From the NCBI GenBank assembly GCA_902623975.1, contig CACNVR010000003.1:1-64000 (forward strand): a stretch of DNA of 64,000 nucleotides. The letters are read 5' to 3'. Numbering within the stretch: the first letter of the stretch is position 1; every line of letters begins with the position of its first letter. The notes beneath the pieces were generated by a model, which was not told the DNA's origin, did no database searches, and was given only the letters and a program-made list of their open reading frames with translations. A program made the position numbers and the translations under genes. Below are positions 10,917-21,885 of the stretch, one piece after another. Origin of the DNA: an uncultured Pelagibacteraceae bacterium (GTDB taxonomy: Bacteria > Pseudomonadota > Alphaproteobacteria > Pelagibacterales > Pelagibacteraceae).

Positions 10917-11690
10917 ATGACTATGAAAAAATTATTTCTTATAGCATTATTTGCTTTTTTACCCTTTTCATTAAATGCGGATTCTAATTTAGACAAAATT
11001 CTATCCTCAGGAGTTTTAAAAGTTGGAACAACTGGTGATTGGGATCCAATGACAATGAAAGATCCTGCGACTAACAAATATAAAGGATTTGATATTGATG
11101 TAATGAATGAACTGGCAAAAGATATGGGAGTTAAAATAGAGTTTGTGCCTGCCGAGTGGAAAACGATTGTTTCAGGTATAACATCTGAAAGATATGACAT
11201 TTCAACAAGTGTAACTAAAACTCCTAAAAGAGCTGAGGTAGCAGGTTTTACAGATACATACTATAAGTATGGAACTGTCCCACTAGTGCTTAAGAAAAAT
11301 TTAAAAAAATTCTCAACATGGGACTCTTTAAACAATTCAAATGTAACAATTGCAACTACTCTTGGTACTTCACAAGAAGAAAAAGCAAAGGAATTTTTTC
11401 CAAAATCAAAATTAAACTCTGTAGAAGCTCCTGCTAGAGATTTTCAGGAGGTTTTAGCTGGTAGAGCAGATGGTAATATTACAAGTTCTACTGAAGCAAA
11501 TAAATTAGTAATTAAATACCCACAATTAGCAATAGTTCCAGATGGAGAGAAAAATCCAGCGTTTTTAGCAATGATGGTTCCAAAGGGAGATAATAAATGG
11601 AACACTTACGTTAATGATTGGATAAAAAAGAAAAAGTCATCAGGTTTCTTCACTAAGTTATTAGCTAAATATAATCTAAAAAGCTTATAA
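10917..11690 (+). CDS. ABC transporter substrate-binding protein, polar amino-acid (family 3) type
   Basis: Signal peptide; [50 protein letters not shown] typical of SBP_bac_3. Confidence 0.88.
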   Translation: MTMKKLFLIALFAFLPFSLNADSNLDKILSSGVLKVGTTGDWDPMTMKDPATNKYKGFDIDVMNELAKDMGVKIEFVPAEWKTIVSGITSERYDISTSVTKTPKRAEVAGFTDTYYKYGTVPLVLKKNLKKFSTWDSLNNSNVTIATTLGTSQEEKAKEFFPKSKLNSVEAPARDFQEVLAGRADGNITSSTEANKLVIKYPQLAIVPDGEKNPAFLAMMVPKGDNKWNTYVNDWIKKKKSSGFFTKLLAKYNLKSL

Positions 11691-11730
11691 TCAATTAGTA
11701 ATTAATTTTTAATTCTTTATAACTTTAAGA

Positions 11731-12462
11731 GTGAGAAATTTATATTCTTTACTTTTAATTTTACCTTTAACATCATGTGGTGAAAGTGAACTTAATTGGT
11801 TAATTTTATCTCCTAATAATATAGAAGGGTTAACTAATCTTAAATTTTTGTTAAGTGGTTTTACTACAACTATTTTTATTTCGGTAGTTTCAATAATCAT
11901 TTCTATATTTTTAGGACTAGTTATTGCAATACCATCTCTTGCTCAAAATAAATTTTTAACTTATTTAAATATAGGTTATGTAGAAATTGTAAGAGCAATA
12001 CCATTATTAGTTCTAATCTTATGGATTTATTATGGTTTACCGATAATGACAGGTATAAGTTTTAGTCCATTTGTATCTGGTATCATTGCTTTATCTATTA
12101 GTGAAAGCGCATTTCAAGCTGAAATTTTTAGAGCAGGAATAAATTCGATTAGAAAATCTCAATGGGAAGCTGGAAGTTCATTGGGATTAAATTTTTTTAA
12201 GAAATTAAGATTAGTCATACTTCCTCAAGCAATAAAAAACATTTTACCAGCTATAGGTAATCAATTTGTTTATGTTTTAAAAATGTCTTCACTGGTCTCA
12301 ATTATAGGAATTGGAGATTTAACACGAAAAGCAAATGAGCTTGTTGTCACAACTTATCGTCCATTAGAAATATACACTTTTTTAATTTTAGAATATTTAG
12401 TTTTGATATTAATAGTTTCTTATTTAGTTAGAAAATTAGAGAAAAAATTACAAAAAGATTAG
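11731..12462 (+). CDS. Amino-acid ABC transporter permease (HisM/GlnP type), GTG start
   Basis: EIVRAIPLLVLILWIYYGLP, ISESAFQAEIFRAGINSIRKSQWEAGSSLGL...FFKKLRLVILPQAIKNILPAIGNQFV (EAA loop). In-frame TAA at 11710 leaves GTG 11731 as the first plausible start. Confidence 0.87.
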   Translation: MRNLYSLLLILPLTSCGESELNWLILSPNNIEGLTNLKFLLSGFTTTIFISVVSIIISIFLGLVIAIPSLAQNKFLTYLNIGYVEIVRAIPLLVLILWIYYGLPIMTGISFSPFVSGIIALSISESAFQAEIFRAGINSIRKSQWEAGSSLGLNFFKKLRLVILPQAIKNILPAIGNQFVYVLKMSSLVSIIGIGDLTRKANELVVTTYRPLEIYTFLILEYLVLILIVSYLVRKLEKKLQKD

Positions 12463-12986
12463 TTTTTTTTTCTGTAATCCCAAGGCATTTCAAAAGTGCC
12501 TGCCCATAAACCCAACTTTTGTTTCTTAGCCATATTTTCATGAGAAATGAACTTTTTTGAATATTTTATATAAGCAACTGCATATCCATTACGAACCATC
12601 CATGCATTGATATTGGTTTTTTCTCTGAAACATTCAGCAATAAACCTTTTGTATCTATCTTTTTCTTTCCATTTACATGTTACAAATTTATCATTAATTT
12701 TATCTTTAAGTTTATTAGTAGAAATTTCTCCACACAGATATTCTTTATTAAAACTTAGAAAAGATATTGTTAACCAAGGTTTACTACATTTTTGCTTATT
12801 TTCTGGGGCATCAATTCCATAAAAACGGATTTTTTTTTGATCTATTCGGATTGTATCGCCATCGGTAACTTTTGCTATACCTGAAATAACTCTTATTTCC
12901 TCAGATTTAACATAATCGTAAGTTGAAAAAAAAGTTACCATGCAGATACTAATAACTAAAAAGAGACTTATTCTGTTTGAAAACAT
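12459..12986 (-). CDS. Secreted thermonuclease-family (SNase-like) nuclease
   Basis: AKVTDGDTIRIDQKKIRFYGIDAPE and YKRFIAECF, WMVRNGYAVAY motifs; N-terminal hydrophobic signal. Confidence 0.88.
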   Translation of the reverse strand: MFSNRISLFLVISICMVTFFSTYDYVKSEEIRVISGIAKVTDGDTIRIDQKKIRFYGIDAPENKQKCSKPWLTISFLSFNKEYLCGEISTNKLKDKINDKFVTCKWKEKDRYKRFIAECFREKTNINAWMVRNGYAVAYIKYSKKFISHENMAKKQKLGLWAGTFEMPWDYRKKN

Positions 12987-14319
12987 TATTTAGAAAATAA
13001 CCAATAAATATTAATACAGCAATACCCATTGCCCAATTAGTAACCATGATCGTATAAAATATATCTTCATAATCTCCTCCTCTTATATTAATTACATACC
13101 ATAAACTTAAAAAAGGAAATGCTGTAAGCCTTAAAATGCTTAAATAAAGACTAAATAATGGTTTTTTGACAGCTTGAAATACCGCAGTTGTAATAAAGAA
13201 TACTGGATAAATTGGCCCAATTAAAGCTGCTACTTTTAGATAAATTGCTCCACTTATAACTGCTTCTTGATTATCAGTAAATAGAGAAACAAAAAATTCT
13301 GCACCAAAAAATAAAATAATCCCAGCAGTTACCATAAATGAAGAACCAAATAATAAAGCTTTTGTGTAAAGTTCTCTAATTCTATCATAAGCTTTAGCTC
13401 CAAAATTTTGCCCACCAATAGAAAGAACCGCTGTATTTAATCCAATAACTGGTAGTAAGAAAACTTGTTCAATCCTTAAAGCAGCTCCGTAGCCAGCTGT
13501 AGCTAAATCCCCAAACTTTCCAATAAAATATAAAATATTAAAGATTCCAACACCAATAAATAACATGCTGAACATAACAGGGACAGCTTGGGTTGTTAAA
13601 GGTTTTAGGTATTCAAGCTTTGGAATGAAACATTGTAATTTTAAATATTGTCTAATTTTACAATTATTGACCTTATAAGCTAGGTAAATTGTTCCGATTG
13701 ACTGAGAAATAACTGTAGCAATTGCCAATCCAGCAATTCCAAATCCAGGTATAAATCCATAACCCCAAATAAAAAGAGGATTTAAAAAAATATTTAGAAA
13801 AAAACTAAAAATTAAAACATTTCTGTAACTTTTAGTATCACCTTGAGCATTTAAAGTTCCATTTAACGAAATTTGTATCAATACAATAAAAGTACCATAA
13901 AAAATGATATCTAAATATTCTCTGGTTAAAAGTATAGCATCTGCATCAGATCCCATAATACCTAATAAATAATTTGAAGCATTTAAACCAAATAGAGTTA
14001 CAAATATTGATACTATTAATGCAAATATTAGAGACTGAGCAATATACAAAGATGCAACTTTTATTTTTTTTTCACCTATAGAGTTTCCAATTAAAGCATT
14101 AGTTGCAGCACCTAATCCAACACCAACAGCAATGATAGTAAAATAAATTGGAAATGATTTTGCTATGGCTCCTATAGCTTCTGCAGAAATTCTACCAGCG
14201 AACCAAGTATCAACTAAATTATAAAAAGTTTGAAACAATGAGCCAACACTTGCGGGTACAGTAACTTTTCTTAATAGAGTCCAAATAGGATCTTTAGTTA
14301 ATTTTATTGATTTAGACAA
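12949..14319 (-). CDS. MATE family efflux transporter
   Basis: 12-TM-like protein; TFYNLVDTWFAGRIS, GLGAATNALIGNSIGEKK, GFGIAGLAIATVISQ. Confidence 0.9.
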   Translation of the reverse strand: MSKSIKLTKDPIWTLLRKVTVPASVGSLFQTFYNLVDTWFAGRISAEAIGAIAKSFPIYFTIIAVGVGLGAATNALIGNSIGEKKIKVASLYIAQSLIFALIVSIFVTLFGLNASNYLLGIMGSDADAILLTREYLDIIFYGTFIVLIQISLNGTLNAQGDTKSYRNVLIFSFFLNIFLNPLFIWGYGFIPGFGIAGLAIATVISQSIGTIYLAYKVNNCKIRQYLKLQCFIPKLEYLKPLTTQAVPVMFSMLFIGVGIFNILYFIGKFGDLATAGYGAALRIEQVFLLPVIGLNTAVLSIGGQNFGAKAYDRIRELYTKALLFGSSFMVTAGIILFFGAEFFVSLFTDNQEAVISGAIYLKVAALIGPIYPVFFITTAVFQAVKKPLFSLYLSILRLTAFPFLSLWYVINIRGGDYEDIFYTIMVTNWAMGIAVLIFIGYFLNNVFKQNKSLFSY

Positions 14320-14327
14320 AGTTATCC

Positions 14328-15236
14328 TTATTTAAATTCTTTTTGAAAAATATGTTTTTTTCCAGATTGTTTTGCTTTGTATATCTGACTTTGTCTCATT
14401 CTAAAACGTGATTTTTGAGTTTCTGTCAAATTATCATAACAATTTGGGCAAGAAACTCCCTCTTCATACTTATTTGATCTTTTATCTTTTAAAGATATAG
14501 GCATTCTACATCCGCTACATATAGAATAAGAACCTAACTTTAATCCATGCTTTAGACTAATTCTATTATCAAAAACAAAACACTCACCTTTCCACAAACT
14601 TTCATTTCTCTTAATCTTATTTAAATAGTTTAAAATTCCGCCATTTAGTTGGTAAATATTTTTAAATCCTTTCTGCTTTAAATAAACAGAAGTTTTTTCA
14701 CAACGTATTCCTCCGGTACAAAACATTGCTACCAGTTTATTTTTCTTAAGTTTATTTAAATACTTAGGAAAATCTCTAAAATTAGTTACATGTGGATTTA
14801 CTGATCCTTTAAAGGTCCCAATCTTATATTCAAAAGGTTTTCTAGTATCAATTATGCAAGTATCTTTATTTTTAATTAATTTATTCCAATCTTTTGGGTC
14901 TAAATGAGTTTTCGTATCTCTTTTTTTAGAATTTATAGGTAAATTCATTGGAACAATTTCTTTTTTAATCTTAACTTTTGGCTTATGAAAAGGTTGAAAT
15001 TTAGATTTAGATACATTGCTACTATCAAATTGTTTAAATGAAAATAAAGATTTTAGTTTTTTTGTAGTTCTATCAATATCTTTGGTATTACCAGAAATTG
15101 TGCCATTTAATCCTTCCTTGGCAATAATTATGGTTCCTCTTATATGATTCGAGATAAGAAACTTATGTAAAAAATTTTTGTTTTTTTTTAAAGATTTAAT
15201 CTTTACGAATTTATAAAAGCCAAAAACTTTTAACAT
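14328..15236 (-). CDS. trhO: Rhodanese-domain tRNA uridine(34) hydroxylase TrhO/YceA family
   Basis: EGLNGTISG, CIIDTRKPFEYKIGTFKGSVNP, catalytic MFCTGGIRCEKTSVYLK, C-terminal Cys-rich CSGCRMP...SCPNCY. Confidence 0.88.
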   Translation of the reverse strand: MLKVFGFYKFVKIKSLKKNKNFLHKFLISNHIRGTIIIAKEGLNGTISGNTKDIDRTTKKLKSLFSFKQFDSSNVSKSKFQPFHKPKVKIKKEIVPMNLPINSKKRDTKTHLDPKDWNKLIKNKDTCIIDTRKPFEYKIGTFKGSVNPHVTNFRDFPKYLNKLKKNKLVAMFCTGGIRCEKTSVYLKQKGFKNIYQLNGGILNYLNKIKRNESLWKGECFVFDNRISLKHGLKLGSYSICSGCRMPISLKDKRSNKYEEGVSCPNCYDNLTETQKSRFRMRQSQIYKAKQSGKKHIFQKEFK

Positions 15237-15886
15237 TATAAAACCCTACAAACAGTCATTCCATCACCTAATGGAATAATGATCTGCTCTACTCTTTTAT
15301 CCTCAGACACAAATTTATTAAATTCTCTAATATTTAAAGTAAATTTATCATTATTTTTTTCATCAGCCACTTCTCCATGCCATAAAACGTTATCAACAAT
15401 TATTAAGCCACCTCTATTTAACAATGCTATTGATTTTTCATAATATTCTTTATAATTCATTTTATCAGCATCAATGAAGACCATATCAAATTTATTATTT
15501 TTTAATTCTTTTAAACTTTCAAGAGCAGGTTTAATTATTGTTTGGATTTTGTGTTCTTGATTAGCTTTTTTGAAAAAATCCAATGCTATTTTGTTTGTTT
15601 CTTCACTCTTATCAAGAGCAATTAGTTTACCATCATCAGGTAAAGCAAGTGAAATTGTGAGAGCACTCAATCCTGTGAAAGTTCCAATTTCAAGGACATT
15701 TTTAATATTTGAAACTTTTATAATTAAATGAAGAAAATAACATTGGGTAGGATCAATTTGCATTCTTTTGATATCACCTAAAGTTTTATTATAATCAATT
15801 ATCTCTTTTTGAACTGGATGTAGCTTCAATCCAAAATTATCAATATAATTTTGTAACTTTTCTGTAATATCAAGGTTTGCACCCAT
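15236..15886 (-). CDS. O-methyltransferase (class I, caffeoyl-CoA O-MT-like)
   Basis: VLEIGTFTGLSALTISLALPDDGKLIALDKSE, FDMVFIDADKMNYKEYYE, GGLIIVDNVLWHG. Confidence 0.88.
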   Translation of the reverse strand: MGANLDITEKLQNYIDNFGLKLHPVQKEIIDYNKTLGDIKRMQIDPTQCYFLHLIIKVSNIKNVLEIGTFTGLSALTISLALPDDGKLIALDKSEETNKIALDFFKKANQEHKIQTIIKPALESLKELKNNKFDMVFIDADKMNYKEYYEKSIALLNRGGLIIVDNVLWHGEVADEKNNDKFTLNIREFNKFVSEDKRVEQIIIPLGDGMTVCRVL

Positions 15887-15887
15887 T

Positions 15888-17378
15888 CTATTGAAGTTTT
15901 TTCTTTAATATCTCATTTATAAGTTGAGGATTGGCTTTACCACCAGAAGCTTTCATTGCTTGACCAACAAAGAAACCAAATAATTTTTCCTTACCCTGTT
16001 TATACTCAATTGCTTTTTCTCTATTATCATTAATTATTTTATCAATTAAAGCCTCTATGGCTTTAGGATCACTTTGTTGTTTAAGTCCTTTTTCTTCAAC
16101 TATTTTTTGAGGGTCTTTATCCCCATCCAACATCAATTCAAATACAGTCTTTGCTATTTTTCCTGAAATTGTTCCATTCTTTATCAAGTTAACTAGTATA
16201 GCTAAATTTTTTGCACTTACTGGACTTTGAGAGATTTCTAGGTTTTTATCATTTAAAACTGCAAATAATTCACCTGTAATCCAGTTGACTGCTAATTTCA
16301 TATCTTTATTCTTACCCATCTTTGCTACAACCTCTTCAAAATACTTTGCTGTATCGATATCTGAAACTAAGATTGTTGCCTCATATGGTGACAGCTTAAA
16401 TTCATCAATAAATCTTTTCTTTTTATCGTCTGGTAATTCTGGAATATTATTTTTGAGCTCATTGATAAATTCATCAGAAACTTCCAGAGGCAATAAATCA
16501 GGATCTGGAAAATATCGATAATCATGAGCATCTTCTTTTGATCTCATTGATCTTGTTTCATTTTTTTTGGTATCAAATAATCGTGTCTCTTGATCGATTG
16601 ATTTACCTTCTTCAATTAAATCAACCTGCCTATTTGCTTCATATTCAATGGCCATTTGCATAAATTTGATGGAATTAACATTTTTAATTTCACACCTTGT
16701 TCCGAATTCTTTTGAACCTTTTGCTCTGACAGAAACATTGACATCTGCTCTTAATGATCCTTCTTGCATATTTCCATCACAAGTACCTAAATAACGCATA
16801 ATTGATCTTAATTTTTTAATATATGCACTTACTTCATCAGGAGATCTAAGATCTGGTTTACTTACTATTTCCATTAAAGCTACACCTGATCTATTTAGAT
16901 CTACGAATGTATTTTGAGGATCAAGGTCATGAATACTTTTTCCCGCATCTTGTTCTAAATGTAACCTTTCAATACCAACTTCTTTTTGTCCATCAGGCAT
17001 ATCCAATATAATTTTACCCTCACCTACTATAGGATCTTTAAATTGAGAAATCTGATATCCTTGAGGTAAATCTGCATAAAAATAATTTTTTCTATCAAAT
17101 ACTGATCGTTTATTAATTTTTGCATTAAGACCAATGCCAGTTTTAATAGCTTGTTTTACACAAAATTCGTTGATTACAGGCAGCATTCCTGGGAATGCAG
17201 CATCAACTAAACTTACCTGGGTATTTGGTTCAGCTCCAAATTTAGTAGCTGAGGTAGAAAATAATTTTGAATCTGACAATACTTGAGCATGAACTTCTAA
17301 ACCAATAACAACCTCATATTGATTATCTTTCCGATTAATTAAATATTCTAAATTTTTTTTACTCACTTTATCCACCAA
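15888..17378 (-). CDS. gatB: Asp-tRNA(Asn)/Glu-tRNA(Gln) amidotransferase subunit B
   Basis: [38 protein letters not shown]-like RADVNVSVR. Confidence 0.96.
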   Translation of the reverse strand: MVDKVSKKNLEYLINRKDNQYEVVIGLEVHAQVLSDSKLFSTSATKFGAEPNTQVSLVDAAFPGMLPVINEFCVKQAIKTGIGLNAKINKRSVFDRKNYFYADLPQGYQISQFKDPIVGEGKIILDMPDGQKEVGIERLHLEQDAGKSIHDLDPQNTFVDLNRSGVALMEIVSKPDLRSPDEVSAYIKKLRSIMRYLGTCDGNMQEGSLRADVNVSVRAKGSKEFGTRCEIKNVNSIKFMQMAIEYEANRQVDLIEEGKSIDQETRLFDTKKNETRSMRSKEDAHDYRYFPDPDLLPLEVSDEFINELKNNIPELPDDKKKRFIDEFKLSPYEATILVSDIDTAKYFEEVVAKMGKNKDMKLAVNWITGELFAVLNDKNLEISQSPVSAKNLAILVNLIKNGTISGKIAKTVFELMLDGDKDPQKIVEEKGLKQQSDPKAIEALIDKIINDNREKAIEYKQGKEKLFGFFVGQAMKASGGKANPQLINEILKKKLQ

Positions 17379-18820
17379 TCAGTAATCTTATTTTTAAAAT
17401 TAATCTTTTCTTCCATTGCAAAGGCAATATTAAGTATATTCTGTTCATCAAAGGCTTTACCAATAATTTGTAAACCTAGTGGATAGCCTTTAGAATCGTG
17501 TCCTGCGGGAATTGATATACCTGGCAATCCTGCTAAATTTACAGGGACTGTAAATATATCATTAAGATACATTGAAACTGGATCATTTGTTTTTTCACCT
17601 ATTTTAAATGCTGAACTAGGAGTAGATGGAGTTAAAATTGCATCAACCTTTTTATATGCTTCATCGAAATCATTTTTAATCAAATTTCTTACTTTTTGAG
17701 CTTTTAGATAGTAAGCATCATAATAACCAGACGATAGAACATAAGTTCCAATCATAATTCTTCTTTGTACTTCAGCACCAAATCCTTCTGATCTTGTCTT
17801 TTCATACATATCAATTAAATTTTCACCTTTAGCTCTAAATCCATACTTCACACCATCATATCTTGCTAGGTTTGAAGATGCTTCAGCAGGAGCAACAATA
17901 TAGTAAGTTGGTAAAGCATAACTAGTATGAGGAAGTGAAATATCTATAGTTTCAGCTCCACAATCTTTGACATACTGGATTCCTTTTTGCCAAAGATCTT
18001 CGATCTCTTTTGGCATCCCATCAACTCTATATTCATTTGGTATCCCAATTTTTTTTCCTTTTATATTGTTGGTAAGTTCTTTGCTGTATTGATTTCTTTT
18101 AAAATCTATTGAAGTAGAGTCTTTTGAATCATAAGTGCTAATTACTTCCTGCAACAAAGCACAATCTTTAACATTTTGTGCCATTGGTCCCGCTTGATCT
18201 AGTGAGGATGCAAAAGCCACAATCCCATAACGTGAGCAGCTTCCATAAGTAGGTTTTAATCCAACAGTTCCTGTGAAGGAAGCAGGTTGTCTTATTGATC
18301 CACCAGTATCAGTTCCAATTGTAACCGGTGTTAATTGTCCAGCCACTGCTGAAGCAGACCCACCTGATGAGCCACCTGGAACTAAGTTTTTATCAATCGG
18401 ATTTTGCACGTTACCAAAAAAACTAGTTTCATTTGAAGAGCCCATTGCAAATTCATCACAATTTAATTTACCTAAAAGTATTGCACCATCTTTCCAGATA
18501 TTTTCAGTTACTGTTGACTCATATGTTGGTACAAAATTGTTTAAAATTTTACTACCAGCAGTTGTTTTAACATCTTTTGTACAGAATAAATCTTTTACTG
18601 CAATTGGAATACCTGGCAATTTTAAATCTAAATTAGGTTTTTGATCAAATTTTTTTGCTTTATCTAAAGCTGATGTAAAATCTTCTGTAATATATGCATT
18701 CAATTCTTTGGACTTTTCTGATCTTTCAATGAATGCTTTAGTTACATCAGTTGATGATAGTTTTTTATTTTTAATATTTTCAACTAATTCTGTTAAAGAT
18801 TGTTTTGTAATATCTGACAT
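17363..18820 (-). CDS. gatA: Asp-tRNA(Asn)/Glu-tRNA(Gln) amidotransferase subunit A
   Basis: Amidase signature [35 protein letters not shown]. Confidence 0.96.
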   Translation of the reverse strand: MSDITKQSLTELVENIKNKKLSSTDVTKAFIERSEKSKELNAYITEDFTSALDKAKKFDQKPNLDLKLPGIPIAVKDLFCTKDVKTTAGSKILNNFVPTYESTVTENIWKDGAILLGKLNCDEFAMGSSNETSFFGNVQNPIDKNLVPGGSSGGSASAVAGQLTPVTIGTDTGGSIRQPASFTGTVGLKPTYGSCSRYGIVAFASSLDQAGPMAQNVKDCALLQEVISTYDSKDSTSIDFKRNQYSKELTNNIKGKKIGIPNEYRVDGMPKEIEDLWQKGIQYVKDCGAETIDISLPHTSYALPTYYIVAPAEASSNLARYDGVKYGFRAKGENLIDMYEKTRSEGFGAEVQRRIMIGTYVLSSGYYDAYYLKAQKVRNLIKNDFDEAYKKVDAILTPSTPSSAFKIGEKTNDPVSMYLNDIFTVPVNLAGLPGISIPAGHDSKGYPLGLQIIGKAFDEQNILNIAFAMEEKINFKNKITDWWIK

Positions 18821-19107
18821 TACTCTATTACCTTTGGTACAACAAAATAATCTTCATTATCTTGAGGAGAATTTTTAATAATTTGTTCTCTGATATTTTT
18901 ACTTTTCACCTCATCAGGTCTTAACTTTAATGTTGTTTCTGCGACTGAGGTCAATGGATCAACATTATCTGTTTTTAATTCATTTAGTTTTTCAATAAAG
19001 TCAAATATTGAATTTAAATCACCAGCTAATTTTTCAGCTTTTTTTTCATCAACTGAAATTCTTGATAATTTAGATATATGTTTTATTGTTTTAAGATCTA
19101 TACTCAT
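18820..19107 (-). CDS. gatC: Asp-tRNA(Asn)/Glu-tRNA(Gln) amidotransferase subunit C
   Basis: IKHISKLSRISVDEKKAEKLAGDLNSIFDFIEKLNELKTDNVDPLTSV; adjacent to gatA. Confidence 0.94.
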   Translation of the reverse strand: MSIDLKTIKHISKLSRISVDEKKAEKLAGDLNSIFDFIEKLNELKTDNVDPLTSVAETTLKLRPDEVKSKNIREQIIKNSPQDNEDYFVVPKVIE

Positions 19108-19157
19108 ATGCTATTTAAATATGACGCAAACTATCACTTAAGTTTAAAATATACAAT

Positions 19158-19613
19158 ATGATCACTTTGGAAGAATTTAAAAAAAAACACTCAGATAAGT
19201 GTAGATTGATTGGTTTAGACCTTGGTTCTAAAAGAATCGGAGTATCTATTTGTGATGAAAAACAATTAATTGCTACTCCTTTAAAAACAATAAATAGAAA
19301 TACTCTAAATGAATTAATTTCTGAGCTTAAAATGATTATTAATGAAAATAATATTAAGGGAATCATAATTGGAAATCCCTTAAATATGGATGGTTCATCG
19401 GGGAGATCAGCACAATCTGTAAAGGATACCTCTAAAAAAATTGAGGAAAATATTGATATTCCTATTTGTCTATGGGATGAAAGGTTATCAACAGTTGGTG
19501 CTTTTAACCTGTCTAGTCAATTAGATGTTAATGTTAGTAAAAGAGAAAAGAAAATTGATGAAAATGCTGCTGCTTTTATATTACAAGGAGCAATAGATTT
19601 TTTAAATAATTAA
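19158..19613 (+). CDS. ruvX: Putative pre-16S rRNA nuclease / Holliday junction resolvase YqgF/RuvX
   Basis: LIGLDLGSKRIGVSICDEKQLIATPLKTI, GNPLNMDGS, WDERLSTV. Confidence 0.93.
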   Translation: MITLEEFKKKHSDKCRLIGLDLGSKRIGVSICDEKQLIATPLKTINRNTLNELISELKMIINENNIKGIIIGNPLNMDGSSGRSAQSVKDTSKKIEENIDIPICLWDERLSTVGAFNLSSQLDVNVSKREKKIDENAAAFILQGAIDFLNN

Positions 19614-19646
19614 TACTTGCTATTGTAGACATTTATAGTTATAGAG

Positions 19647-20597
19647 TTGGTTTTAATGGCAATTAAAACAGATAAAGCTATTAAAACTTCCCAGAAACAT
19701 TTGTTAGGTATCCAAGATTTATCAATTAATGATGTTAATTTAATACTTAAAGAAGCAAATACATTTATAAAAATTAATCAAAGCAAAAATAAAAAGATAG
19801 ATGTATTAAGAGGAAAAACTCAAATTAATCTATTCTTTGAACCTTCCACTAGAACTCAGAGTTCGTTTGAATTGGCTGGAAAGAGACTTGGAGCAGACGT
19901 TATGTCTATGAATATAAGTAACTCTGCAATCAAAAAAGGTGAAACATTAATCGATACAGCCATGACTTTAAATGCAATGCATCCAGATATTATTGTAATT
20001 AGACATCAAGACTCTGGTGCTTGTAACTTACTTTCACAAAAAGTAAATTGTGCGGTTCTAAATGCTGGTGATGGAAGAAGAGAACACCCTACTCAAGCTC
20101 TTTTAGATGCTTTAACAATTATAACACGAAAAAATAAAATTCAAGGATTGAAAATTGCAATATGTGGAGACATTCTACATTCAAGAGTAGCTAGATCAAA
20201 TATATATTTACTAAACATGTTAGGAGCTGAAGTAAATATAGTTGCACCAACAAATTTGATGCCAAAGGAAATTGAAAAATTCGGTGTTAATACTTTTACT
20301 GACATGAAAAAAGGTTTGAAGGATTGTGATATTGTGATGATGTTAAGATTGCAAAATGAAAGAATGACAAGTTCATATCTTTCATCAAATAGAGAATATT
20401 ATGAATATTATGGGTTAACTCCTGACAAATTGGAACATGCTAAATCTGATGCATTAATTATGCACCCTGGACCAATGAATAGAGGTATAGAAATAGATAC
20501 AATACTAGCAGATGACATAAATAAAAGCGTAATTAAAGAACAAGTTGAACTAGGTGTAGCTGTAAGAATGGCCTGCTTAAAGATATTTTGTGGATAA
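19647..20597 (+). CDS. pyrB: Aspartate carbamoyltransferase catalytic subunit
   Basis: [55 protein letters not shown]. Confidence 0.95.
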   Translation: MVLMAIKTDKAIKTSQKHLLGIQDLSINDVNLILKEANTFIKINQSKNKKIDVLRGKTQINLFFEPSTRTQSSFELAGKRLGADVMSMNISNSAIKKGETLIDTAMTLNAMHPDIIVIRHQDSGACNLLSQKVNCAVLNAGDGRREHPTQALLDALTIITRKNKIQGLKIAICGDILHSRVARSNIYLLNMLGAEVNIVAPTNLMPKEIEKFGVNTFTDMKKGLKDCDIVMMLRLQNERMTSSYLSSNREYYEYYGLTPDKLEHAKSDALIMHPGPMNRGIEIDTILADDINKSVIKEQVELGVAVRMACLKIFCG

Positions 20598-21884
20598 ATG
20601 AAAAAGCAATATTTTATAAATGCTAACATAATTGACCCTCACAACTCTATTAATGAAACTGGAGGTTTAATTATAAGTGAAGAAGGTACAATTGAGGCTG
20701 TAGGAAAAAAAGTTAATACTAATAATTTACCAAGCAGAGAAAAGCCAATTGACTTGAAAGGAAAATATATTTTTCCAGGATTAGTTGATATGAGAGTTTT
20801 TGTTGGTGAACCCGGATATGAATATAAAGAAAACTTTAGAACTTTAAGTAATGCAGCATTATCTGGAGGTGTTACTTCTGTAGTTACAATGCCTAACACA
20901 GATCCAATAATTGACAATGTATCTATAGTTGATTTTTTAAAAAGAAGAGGAAGAGATAAATCTAAGATAAATATCTATCCATGTGCTTCGCTTACTAAAA
21001 ATGCAGAAGGTACTAACATGACTGAATTTGGTCTCTTACAAAAGAAAGGGATTGTTGCATTTACAGATGGGATTAAAACAATTCAAAATCCAAGATTAAT
21101 GTCTCGAATAATGAACTCTGCTAAAGATTTGGGTTGTTTGATCATGCAACATGCTGAGGATTATGAACTAGCAAAGAATGGGATGATAAACTCTGGAATT
21201 ATTGCCTCTAAATTAGGACTATCAGGTATACCTGAAATTGCAGAGAGAATTTTAATTGAAAGGGATCTTACATTACTAGAAAAAGTCAAATGTAGATATC
21301 ATATATCTCAATTATCGTCACAAAAATCAGTTGAAGTAATAAAATATAGAAAAGAAATTGTGAAATTTACTTCAGGAGTTTCTATTAATAACTTATCTTT
21401 GAATGAAAATGATATTGGTGATTTTAGAACTTTTTTAAAATTGTCCCCTCCTTTAAGGAGAGAAGAAGATAGGCTGGCTCTAGTTGAGGGATTAAAGGAT
21501 GGTCTCATAGAAGTTATTGTTTCAGATCATAAACCTGAAGATGAAGAGTCTAAAAGGTTAACATTTGCACAAGCGGCTACAGGTGCATCAGGGATTGAAA
21601 CACTTTTATCTTTAAGTTTAGAACTATATCACAATGGATCGCTCAAACTTGAGACGATTATAAGAGCCTTGACTTCAAGTCCAGCAAAAATATTAAAAAT
21701 AAATAAGGGAAATCTCTCAGTTGGTAATGATGCAGATCTTTGTATAGTCGATATTGATAAACCTTGGATTGTAAAAAAAGAAAAATTAATTTCAAAATCT
21801 AAAAATACGTCAATAGAAGATAAAAAACTTCAAGGCAAAGTTATAAATACATTTGTAAAAGGCAAAGAATTATTTAAGCTATAG
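20598..21884 (+). CDS. pyrC: Dihydroorotase
   Basis: FPGLVDMRVFVGEPGYEYKENF, SDHKPEDEESK, HAED; follows pyrB. The usual catalytic HxH after D appears as RVFV (DMRVFVGEPG), so it resembles the DHOase-like PyrC2/PyrX group. Confidence 0.85.
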   Translation: MKKQYFINANIIDPHNSINETGGLIISEEGTIEAVGKKVNTNNLPSREKPIDLKGKYIFPGLVDMRVFVGEPGYEYKENFRTLSNAALSGGVTSVVTMPNTDPIIDNVSIVDFLKRRGRDKSKINIYPCASLTKNAEGTNMTEFGLLQKKGIVAFTDGIKTIQNPRLMSRIMNSAKDLGCLIMQHAEDYELAKNGMINSGIIASKLGLSGIPEIAERILIERDLTLLEKVKCRYHISQLSSQKSVEVIKYRKEIVKFTSGVSINNLSLNENDIGDFRTFLKLSPPLRREEDRLALVEGLKDGLIEVIVSDHKPEDEESKRLTFAQAATGASGIETLLSLSLELYHNGSLKLETIIRALTSSPAKILKINKGNLSVGNDADLCIVDIDKPWIVKKEKLISKSKNTSIEDKKLQGKVINTFVKGKELFKL

Positions 21885-21885
21885 A

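Noticed and set aside
10826-11200. 124-aa minus ORF
   Set aside because: Antisense to the start of a well-supported SBP gene; no recognisable motif.
18273-18644. 123-aa plus ORF
   Set aside because: Antisense to the gatA amidase signature region; open by composition.
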